From the NCBI GenBank assembly GCA_966211965.1, contig CBIHON010000017.1, positions 37,314-101,313 on the forward strand: a stretch of 64,000 bases of DNA. Direction: 5' to 3'. Shown here in pieces: positions 57,460 to 64,000 of this stretch. The translations under genes were made by a program, and so were the position numbers. Under the pieces are notes generated by a model, which worked only from the letters and a program-made list of their open reading frames with translations, was not told the origin of the DNA and made no database searches. This DNA comes from CBIHON01 sp966211965 (GTDB lineage Bacteria > Pseudomonadota > Gammaproteobacteria > Burkholderiales > Burkholderiaceae_D). Within the stretch, counting starts at the first letter, position 1. The number at the start of each line of letters is the position of its first letter.

Positions 57460-60036
57460 ATGCCTAGGCGGATTTGCTCACTGATTGCCGGTGTCCTTGC
57501 AATTTTCAGCGTAGGCGGCGCATGTGCCGCGGACGCCTCGACGTATACCTTCAGCACCCTGGCCGGCACTGCCGGCGCCGTGATCAACAGTGCCGAGGGC
57601 ACAGGCAGCGCGGCGCAGTTCTATTCGCCGCGCGGTGTGGCGGTCGATAGCGCGGGCAACGTGTTCGTTGCCGACAGTTCCAATAACACGATCCGCAAGG
57701 TGACGGCGGCCGGCGTGGTCACCACCTTTGCCGGCCTGGCCGGCGTGCAGGGCCGCAACGATGGCGCCGGCGCGGCGGCGCGCTTTCTTGATCCCTATGG
57801 TCTGGCGGCCGATAACGCCGGCAATCTGTACGTTGCAGATACCTCCAATAATGCGATTCGCAAGATCAGTCCGGCTGGCGTGGTTACGACCCTGGCCGGC
57901 AGCCTCAGCGGCGCCCAGGGCAGCAATGACGGCACCGGCACGGCGGCGCAGTTCCGCGAGCCGCGCGGCGTCGCAGTGGATGGCGGCGGCAACGTGTATG
58001 TCGCCGATTATGGCAACCATACGCTGCGCAAGATCAGCCCGGCAGGCGTCGTTACCACGTTGGCCGGCGCCGCCGGTGTCCAGGGCAGCAGCGACGGCAG
58101 CGGCGCAAGTGCACGCTTCAGCGGATTGGCGGGCGTTGCCGTGGATGGCGCGGGCAATGTCTATGTGGCCGATACCGACAACCGCACCATACGCAAGGTC
58201 AGTCCGGGCGGCAGCGTGGCGACGCTGGCGGGCAGCGCCGGCATGGGCGGCAGCACCGATGCGACGGGCGCCGCCGCGCGCTTCGCCGAACCGCGCGGCA
58301 TCGCGGTCGATGCCGGCGGCACGCTCTACGTTGCCGATTATGGCGCCCATACCATTCGCAAGATCAGCGCCGCCGGTACCGTCACCACGCTGGCGGGTTC
58401 GGCGCCGGCGGCCGGCAGCACGGACGGCAGCGGCAGTGCGGCGCGCTTTTATTTTCCCTCCGGCGTGACGGTCGACAATCTGGGCAACGTGTATGTGGCC
58501 GACACTTCCAACAACACGATACGCAAGATCACGGCAAGCGGCTCCGTGACGACCCTGGCCGGGCTGGCCGGTCGCAGCAGCAGCGTCGACGGTATCGGCA
58601 GCGCGGCACGCTTTGAAGACCCCTATGCGGTGGCTGCCGACGGCATCGGCAACGTGTACGTGGCCGATGCCACCGATCACACCATCCGCAAAATCACGCC
58701 GGCCGGCGTGGTCACCACGTTGGCCGGCAGCGCCGGCAGTTTCGGCAGCGCCGACGGCACGGGCAGCGCGGCGCGTTTCAAAGGACCGCTCGGCCTTGCC
58801 GTCGATGGCGGCGGCACGCTCTATGTCGCCGATACCGGCAACAGCACCATCCGCAGGATCACCCCGGCCGGCGTGGTTACGACGCTGGCCGGCTTGGCGG
58901 GAAACAGTGGCAGCATCGACGGCCTCGGCAGCGCCGCGCGCTTCAGTGAACCGAACGGCATTGCGGTCGACAGCGCCGGCAACCTGTACGTGGCCGACAC
59001 CTCCAACAATACCGTGCGCAAGATCACGCCGGCCGGCCTGGTCACGACGTTGGCCGGATCGCCGGGCGCGGTGGGACTGGTCAACGGCAGCGGCAGCGAG
59101 GCGCGCTTCTCGGTGATTTTCGACGTGGCGGTCGATGGCGCGGGCAACGTTTACGTCTGCGATCATGGCAATCACGTCATTCGCAAGATCTCGGCGTCCG
59201 GCGCCGTGACCACGCTCGCCGGCAGCGGCACTGCCGGCAGTAACGACGGCACCGGCGCGGCGGCCTCGTTCCGCTATCCCACCGGCGTGGCGGTGGACAG
59301 CGGCGGCACGGTCTTTGTCGCCGACACCGACAATCACAGGATCCGCAGCATCAGTGCTGCCGGAGTAGTGACAACCGTGGCGGGCGGTGCGGGCAACGGA
59401 TCGAGTGACGGTGTCGGCACCGCGGCGCTTTTTTTCAATCCCAAGGATGTCGCGCTCGACGGCGGCGGCAACCTGTATGTGGCTGACCGCGGCAACCACA
59501 CGATACGCAAGGGCAGCGTTTCGGCAGCGTCGTCCGCCAGTGTCAGCGCGATCGAGTTTTACAACCTCAGTCTCAAGCACTACTTCATTACCGCCGATCC
59601 GGGCGAAGCTGCGGCAATCGATGCCGGTGCCGCCGGTTCGGGCTGGAGCCGCACCGGCGGCGGCTTCAAGGTGGCGGGAGCGCAAGCGGGCGGCTTGGCG
59701 GCCGTGTGCCGGTTTTACGGATCGGTCAGGCCCGGCCCCAACAGCCATTTCTTTACTGCCGATGCGGGAGAATGTTCCAGCTTGCGCGCGCTGGAGGCGA
59801 GCACTACGGAAACGCAGAAAAAATGGCATTACGAAGGTATCGCGTTCTTCGCCGCGGTTCCGCAAAACGGCGTTTGCGCCAGCGGCTCCATGCCGGTCTA
59901 CCGCTACTACAACAACGGTTATGCCCGCGGCGAGGATTCCAACCACCGTCTGAGTTCGAATGCCGCCTTGCGGTCCGCAATGGAACAGGACGGCTGGAGT
60001 TATGAAGGCGTGGTCATGTGCGCCGCACTGGATTGA
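57460..60036 (+). CDS. Secreted NHL-repeat protein with DUF5648-like C-terminal domain
   Basis: An 858-residue exported protein: signal peptide (LIAGVLAIFSVGGACAADAS), then 12 near-identical NHL-type repeats of about 55 residues, each with G-V-A-V-D...G-N-x-Y-V-A-D...N-x-x-I-R-K-I and T-L-A-G (about residues 60-690), then a C-terminal domain of about 170 residues with FYNLSLKHYFITADPGEAAA, a middle HFFTADAGECSSL and a Cys-containing tail, the DUF5648 pattern. NHL repeats form six-bladed propellers; 12 repeats could make two. No catalytic residues seen. It probably binds surface ligands. The next gene follows 3 bases later. Confidence 0.88.
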   Translation: MPRRICSLIAGVLAIFSVGGACAADASTYTFSTLAGTAGAVINSAEGTGSAAQFYSPRGVAVDSAGNVFVADSSNNTIRKVTAAGVVTTFAGLAGVQGRNDGAGAAARFLDPYGLAADNAGNLYVADTSNNAIRKISPAGVVTTLAGSLSGAQGSNDGTGTAAQFREPRGVAVDGGGNVYVADYGNHTLRKISPAGVVTTLAGAAGVQGSSDGSGASARFSGLAGVAVDGAGNVYVADTDNRTIRKVSPGGSVATLAGSAGMGGSTDATGAAARFAEPRGIAVDAGGTLYVADYGAHTIRKISAAGTVTTLAGSAPAAGSTDGSGSAARFYFPSGVTVDNLGNVYVADTSNNTIRKITASGSVTTLAGLAGRSSSVDGIGSAARFEDPYAVAADGIGNVYVADATDHTIRKITPAGVVTTLAGSAGSFGSADGTGSAARFKGPLGLAVDGGGTLYVADTGNSTIRRITPAGVVTTLAGLAGNSGSIDGLGSAARFSEPNGIAVDSAGNLYVADTSNNTVRKITPAGLVTTLAGSPGAVGLVNGSGSEARFSVIFDVAVDGAGNVYVCDHGNHVIRKISASGAVTTLAGSGTAGSNDGTGAAASFRYPTGVAVDSGGTVFVADTDNHRIRSISAAGVVTTVAGGAGNGSSDGVGTAALFFNPKDVALDGGGNLYVADRGNHTIRKGSVSAASSASVSAIEFYNLSLKHYFITADPGEAAAIDAGAAGSGWSRTGGGFKVAGAQAGGLAAVCRFYGSVRPGPNSHFFTADAGECSSLRALEASTTETQKKWHYEGIAFFAAVPQNGVCASGSMPVYRYYNNGYARGEDSNHRLSSNAALRSAMEQDGWSYEGVVMCAALD

Positions 60037-60039
60037 AGC

Positions 60040-60525
60040 ATGCCGAAGCGTGCTCTTCATCTGATACTGATACCGGTTCTGGCAATCGCCGTTGGAGCCT
60101 GCAGTACGGGCGGCAGGGCAGGTGCATTGGCCGCAGAAGCAAAGCCTGGGAACAGCAAGGAAGAACTGGCAGCGATGATCGCATGGACCGTGCCCGCCAA
60201 TGGCTTTAAAGCCGGCGAGCTTGGCTTCGTGCAGGTCAGCCTGACGCCCGCGATTGCGATGGACGAGGCGATGCTGAGATTGGTTTCATTGGATGCCGGG
60301 CTGGAGGTGATACCTCCGGACAGATTTTCTTTGTCGGGGCTCAAACCGGACAATGGGGCCAGGCCTGTGCAAAAGAACTCGCCGCCCGATCCGCCGGCAT
60401 TGGGCATGACGATCATGCGCACGTTTCAAGTGCTGGCCAGGCCCGCTGGTACGCATGTGCTCAGGATCGAATTGGTTTATCGGGGCAGGAACCAGATTCT
60501 TGAAACGGCGATAGCCGTGCATTAA
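60040..60525 (+). CDS. Small lipoprotein
   Basis: A 161-residue lipoprotein: signal ending LAIAVGACSTGG with Cys near residue 21, then a mature part with no family that I know. A Pro-rich segment NSPPDPPALGMTIMRTFQVL (about residues 112-131) and a C-terminal beta-rich end (THVLRIELVYRGRNQILETA) could be an Ig-like fold. It lies 3 bases after the NHL gene, so probably in the same transcript. A decayed copy of its 3' half lies immediately downstream (60575-60894). Confidence 0.75.
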   Translation: MPKRALHLILIPVLAIAVGACSTGGRAGALAAEAKPGNSKEELAAMIAWTVPANGFKAGELGFVQVSLTPAIAMDEAMLRLVSLDAGLEVIPPDRFSLSGLKPDNGARPVQKNSPPDPPALGMTIMRTFQVLARPAGTHVLRIELVYRGRNQILETAIAVH

Positions 60526-60574
60526 TCGCACACTTTGCAGGCTGCGTCTCTTGGACGCCAATTTTTGCAACAAA

Positions 60575-60894
60575 CTTACGGAACACGACACTGGCTTGGT
60601 GGTAATATTTCCGAGAGGATTTTTCTTGTTCGGACTGCCGCCAATAGCATTCTCAGACCCTGTGGGCCAAGCGTGGCGAGTGCCGCGGCCCTGGCTTTTT
60701 GGGTGCGGCAGCTTGGTCTGCCGCTTCTCGGTCCCATAGAGAAAAATTCGCCTCCCGGTCCGCCCGCATTGGGTATGACGATGGTGCCCACGTTTCCACT
60801 GCCGGCCAAGATGGCAGGTATGCGCGCCCATAGGATCGCGTTTGTTTTATCGAGGCAACCTCCGGTTTTTTGAAGTCGCAATAGCAGTGCATAG
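60575..60894 (+). pseudogene. Degenerate duplicate of the small lipoprotein gene
   Basis: Translations in two frames recover the second half of the lipoprotein at 60040-60525. In one frame TGLVVIFPRGFFLFGLPP corresponds to AGLEVIPPDRFSLSGLKP of the parent. In another IEKNSPPGPPALGMTMVPTF corresponds to VQKNSPPDPPALGMTIMRTF, and the terminal bases of both end in a run coding ETAIAVH versus EVAIAVH. An insertion of about 90 bases and frameshifts separate the pieces. There is no intact start or signal peptide. Confidence 0.75.
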
Positions 60895-60952
60895 CTTGAT
60901 GCAGCACAAATAATGCGTAGTGCCCTCCGCTTCGGAGAGCGAAAAGAACGGG

Positions 60953-60982
60953 AGCGCGCTGGATGCATCGCATCAGCGCGCT
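60953..60982. repeat. Small inverted repeat before the BNR lipoprotein gene
   Basis: AGCGCGCTG (60953-60961) and CAGCGCGCT (60974-60982) are perfectly complementary around 12 bases, in the leader before the gene at 61021. Confidence 0.4.
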
Positions 60983-61020
60983 GCAACGATAACGACAAAT
61001 GCCGCCGTCAGGGAGCGAAC

Positions 61021-64000
61021 ATGAAACTATTCTATGCAGGACTGCTGTGCGCACTCCTGCTCTCCGGGTGCGCCAGCACCTTTAATGCCAATCAACCATC
61101 CGTCGCCCTCGATTCCAAGGAAGCCTGGCTGGTGATTCCGCCGCCCGAAAAGCGCTGCCCGGGCGACACTGTGCGCAATGACGAAAGCCTGGCCGCTATC
61201 CTCCATCTGTCGGTTGAACGGCTGATGCGGCTCAAGTATTTGCGCGCGCTGGACAATCAAGACGTGTGCACCTTGCCGACCGCCAAACTGAGGCGCGCGC
61301 TGGCCAAGACCGAGCCCAACCAGCCGGACCATCCGGCCGAGGCGCGGCGCTTCCGCGCCTTGCAGCAACAGAATGAAAACGGCGTGGTCGAACCGGCCGG
61401 CTATGCGCGCGCCGTCGAGCAGCGCAGTCTGCTGGTGCAGAATGCCGCTGCGGATCAGCCTCCAAGCGCCGGCATATCGTCGGGCAGTTGGACCGCTCTC
61501 GGGCCGGGCAATGTCGGCGGACGGGTGCGCAGCCTGGCGGTCCATCCTGGCGACGGCAATAGGATATGGGCCGGCAGCGTCGGCGGCGGGATTTGGGCCA
61601 GTACGGATGCCGGAGCAAGCTGGAGCGTGGTCAACGATTTCATGCCGAACCTGGCGATCAGCAGCATCGTGTTCGACCCGAACAATGCCTCGGTGATGTA
61701 TGCCGGTACCGGCGAAGGTTTTTTCAATATCGATGCCTTGCGCGGCCTCGGGATTTTCAAATCCTCGGATGGCGGCGTGACCTGGTCGCAGGTCTCTTCG
61801 ACCAATCCGACGACCAATTCGGACTGGTACTACGTCAATCGCATCGCTATCCATCCGACCGACAGCAACATCATCCTGGCTGCCACCAACAACGGCACTT
61901 ATCGCAGTACCGATGGCGCGGCGAGCTGGACCAAGGTCAGTTCGGTCAGAACCCTGGATGTGAAATTCGACCCCAACAACGGCAACAATGCGATCCGCGG
62001 CCGCGCCGACGGGGCCGTTTCCTATAGCACCGATGCCGGCGCCAGCTGGTTTGCCAGCACCGTGGCGAGCGGCGCCGGCCGGATCGAAGTCGCCTATGCC
62101 AAGAGCAGCCCGAATACGGTGTATGCCTCGGTCGACATCAACAGCGGCGCGGTTTATAAATCGACCGACGGCGGTGCCAACTGGACCAGGATGTCGACGC
62201 CGGCCCACCTGAGTACGCAGGGCTGGTACGCCAATGCCATCGCGGTCAGCCAGACCGACGCCAATGTCGTTCTGGTCGGCGGACTCGACCTGTACATATC
62301 GACCGGCGGCGGTAGCAGCTTCACCAGGATCAGCCGCTGGCAGTATTCGCCGGTGTCGGTGCATGCCGACCATCACGCGATCGTGATCGACCCGGCCTTT
62401 AACGGCAGCAGCAACAAGCGGGTCTATTTCGGCAACGATGGCGGCGTGTATCGCGCCAATGACATTACGGCGGTCAACGCCAATTCATCCAACAACGGCT
62501 GGACCAATCTCAACAACGGTCTGGCGATCACGCAGTTCTACAGCGGTTCCGGATACACCGGCGGTTATGTCATCGGCGGCACCCAGGATAACGGTTCGCT
62601 GCGCTATGCCGGCAGCGGCACCAACTGGACCACCTTCAACGGCGGCGACGGCGGCTATTCGGCCAGCGATAGCGGCGACCGCAATTATTTTTACGGCGAA
62701 TACGTCTACCTTTCGCTGGCCCGGACCAGCAACGGCGGCTCCAGCGTGCAAACCATCTGCAGCGGCATCCTCGACGGCTACGACGACCCCAACTTCGGCT
62801 GCGGCGGCACCAGCCGCACCAACTTCATTTCGCCGTTCATCCTCGACCCCAACAACAATAACCGGATGCTGGCCGGCGGCGCATCCCTGTGGGTGAGCAA
62901 CAACGTTAAGGCGAGTGTGCCGAGCTGGAGCGCGATCAAGGCGGAAACCTCGGCCACGCCCGTGACCAATAAATACATCAGCGCGATCGCCGTGGCCCCG
63001 GGAAACTCCGACATCATCTGGGTCGGACATAACAACGGCAATGTCTATCGGACCAGCAACGGCACCAGCAGCGCGCCGACCTGGACCCTGGTTTCGAGCG
63101 CCTTGCCGGCTCGCCTCGTCACGCGCATTTATATCGACCAAAGCGACACCAACAAGGTCTATGTCGCCTACGGCGGTTATTCAAGCGGGAACCTGCAGCG
63201 CACCACCGACAACGGCGCGAACTGGACCGACATCAGTGGCGTCCTGCCGCAAGCGCCGATCCGCGGCTTTGCGCGCCATCCGAGCAATGCCAATTGGCTG
63301 TATGCCGGTTCCGAGGTGGGGGTCTTCACCAGCCAGGACGGCGGCAGCACCTGGTCCACCACCAACGATGGCCCGGCGGCGGTGGCGATCGATGAATTAT
63401 TCTGGCTCGATAGTTCGACCCTGGCAGCGGCAACCCATGGCCGAGGCATGTTCAAGACCACGGTGAGCAGCACGGCAACTGTGCCGCCGACATGTACGCT
63501 GTCGGCCAGTCCGACTTCGCTTACCTTGGGCAGTTCGACGACCTTGACGGCAAACTGCACTCAGGCGCCGACTTCCTACTCCTGGACCCCGGCCACCGGC
63601 CTGGTGGCGGGCACCAATACCGCGACGGTGACGCCGGCCGCAGTCGGGGCGTTCACTTATTCCATGTCGGCCAGCAATGCCGCCGGGGTCAGCAATACCG
63701 CTACGGTTACCGTCTCGGTGATAGGCGGCGCACCGGTTTGCAGCCTGAGCGCTTCGCCGTCATCGATCTATTTGGGCGCATCCAGCACACTGACCGTAAG
63801 CTGCAGTCCGGCCGCGACTTCCTACTCCTGGACGCCCGCTACCGGCTTGGTGGCGGGTACCAATACCGCGACGGCGACGCCAGTGACGACCGGCAGCTTC
63901 CAGTATTCGGTCATCGGCAGCAATTCTTCCGGCAGCGGTACGCCGGCAACCGTCACCCTCACGGTCACCCCGCCCCCGGCACCGACCTGCACCCTCAACG
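61021..64000 (+). CDS. Large BNR/Asp-box-repeat lipoprotein with C-terminal Ig-like repeats (truncated at window end)
   Basis: At least 993 residues, running off the window. A lipoprotein signal (LLCALLLSGCASTF) is followed by an N-terminal helical region (residues 25-150), then a sortilin/sialidase-like beta-propeller region (about 150-820) with seven Asp boxes of the S-x-D-x-G-x-x-W type (STDAGASW, SSDGGVTW, STDGAASW, STDAGASW, STDGGANW, TTDNGANW, SQDGGSTW). Tandem Ig/PKD-like repeats of about 83 residues then start near residue 821. Likely surface-exposed; possible glycoside hydrolase relation (GH74-like propellers) but catalytic Asp pair not shown. It shares the exported-protein context of the preceding genes. 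Confidence 0.87.
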   Translation, partial: MKLFYAGLLCALLLSGCASTFNANQPSVALDSKEAWLVIPPPEKRCPGDTVRNDESLAAILHLSVERLMRLKYLRALDNQDVCTLPTAKLRRALAKTEPNQPDHPAEARRFRALQQQNENGVVEPAGYARAVEQRSLLVQNAAADQPPSAGISSGSWTALGPGNVGGRVRSLAVHPGDGNRIWAGSVGGGIWASTDAGASWSVVNDFMPNLAISSIVFDPNNASVMYAGTGEGFFNIDALRGLGIFKSSDGGVTWSQVSSTNPTTNSDWYYVNRIAIHPTDSNIILAATNNGTYRSTDGAASWTKVSSVRTLDVKFDPNNGNNAIRGRADGAVSYSTDAGASWFASTVASGAGRIEVAYAKSSPNTVYASVDINSGAVYKSTDGGANWTRMSTPAHLSTQGWYANAIAVSQTDANVVLVGGLDLYISTGGGSSFTRISRWQYSPVSVHADHHAIVIDPAFNGSSNKRVYFGNDGGVYRANDITAVNANSSNNGWTNLNNGLAITQFYSGSGYTGGYVIGGTQDNGSLRYAGSGTNWTTFNGGDGGYSASDSGDRNYFYGEYVYLSLARTSNGGSSVQTICSGILDGYDDPNFGCGGTSRTNFISPFILDPNNNNRMLAGGASLWVSNNVKASVPSWSAIKAETSATPVTNKYISAIAVAPGNSDIIWVGHNNGNVYRTSNGTSSAPTWTLVSSALPARLVTRIYIDQSDTNKVYVAYGGYSSGNLQRTTDNGANWTDISGVLPQAPIRGFARHPSNANWLYAGSEVGVFTSQDGGSTWSTTNDGPAAVAIDELFWLDSSTLAAATHGRGMFKTTVSSTATVPPTCTLSASPTSLTLGSSTTLTANCTQAPTSYSWTPATGLVAGTNTATVTPAAVGAFTYSMSASNAAGVSNTATVTVSVIGGAPVCSLSASPSSIYLGASSTLTVSCSPAATSYSWTPATGLVAGTNTATATPVTTGSFQYSVIGSNSSGSGTPATVTLTVTPPPAPTCTLN
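63481..64000 (+). repeat. Tandem Ig-like repeats in the BNR lipoprotein
   Basis: Two complete repeats of about 248 bases and the start of a third (from about 63979). Each codes for a C-x-L-S-A-S-P...L-G-S-S-T-T-L-T...C unit followed by TSYSWTPATGLVAGTNTATV, and each has two Cys likely to pair. More copies may lie beyond the window. Confidence 0.85.

Noticed and set aside
57640..59520. Regular ~165-base periodicity that might look like a repeat array
   Set aside because: The period is coding (NHL repeats of 55 residues), units have no spacers, and no cas genes are present, so it is not CRISPR.
57478..60060. An 860-codon minus-strand frame opposite the NHL gene
   Set aside because: The repetitive GC-rich codons keep the opposite frame open; composition is abnormal and the plus strand has signal peptide and repeats.
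61027..62376. A 449-codon minus-strand frame opposite the BNR lipoprotein
   Set aside because: No recognisable protein features; the plus strand has a lipobox and Asp boxes in the same place.

Overview
The window reads as ordinary chromosome of a Betaproteobacterium, most likely of the Oxalobacteraceae (Herbaspirillum/Herminiimonas/Collimonas-like). The basis is the high but uneven GC content, densely packed genes, a MutL carrying its own endonuclease motif (as in lineages without MutH), linkage of type III pantothenate kinase to a BirA lacking the HTH domain, and the general style of the proteins. This is inference from gene content; no 16S gene is present. There is one tRNA (elongator Met) and no rRNA, CRISPR array, prophage or complete insertion sequence.

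Left part (1-16.3 kb): a YjfI/YjfJ (DUF2170 plus PspA/IM30) envelope-stress-type operon with a good sigma70 promoter and two palindromes; a pyrimidine-dimer glycosylase; an aromatic amino acid module (SDR, pterin carbinolamine dehydratase, aminotransferase) divergent from an Lrp-type regulator; AMP nucleosidase; then a LysR regulator divergent from a tiny secreted peptide, an alpha/beta-hydrolase that has lost its nucleophile, and a complete MexEF-OprN-like RND pump with a terminator-like hairpin inside the operon. Two small DNA-binding-type proteins follow.

Middle part (16.5-51 kb): a seven-gene, tightly overlapping operon cyoABCD-surf1-regB-regA joins a bo3-type quinol oxidase to a redox-sensing two-component system. 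Next come an MFS carrier, tRNA-Met, and the mutL/miaA and amiC/tsaE/queG housekeeping blocks. These two blocks are separated by about 9 kb holding a DedA protein, a lipoprotein phosphoesterase, aspartase and an MCP-CheW-MCP chemotaxis set. A C4-dicarboxylate TRAP transporter (dctPQM) lies divergent from its DctS/DctR two-component system. A non-coding stretch with its own promoter and terminator (candidate sRNA) precedes an O6-alkylguanine methyltransferase. A TetR gene, translationally coupled to xerD, faces a Rossmann-fold epimerase-like gene across a double-palindrome operator.

Right part (51-64 kb): small conserved proteins, a nitronate-monooxygenase-like flavoprotein with a Cys-rich tail, birA-coaX-SPOR, then a run of exported proteins: a 12-repeat NHL propeller protein with a DUF5648-like C-terminus, a small lipoprotein, a decayed duplicate of that lipoprotein, and a very large BNR-repeat lipoprotein with tandem Ig-like repeats that runs off the window.

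No clearly new defence or mobile system was found. The most interesting items are the candidate sRNA at 47.69-47.87 kb, the pseudo-hydrolase and hairpin in the RND operon, the fused oxidase/redox-sensor operon, the lipoprotein/pseudogene/BNR cluster, and several well-formed operator palindromes.
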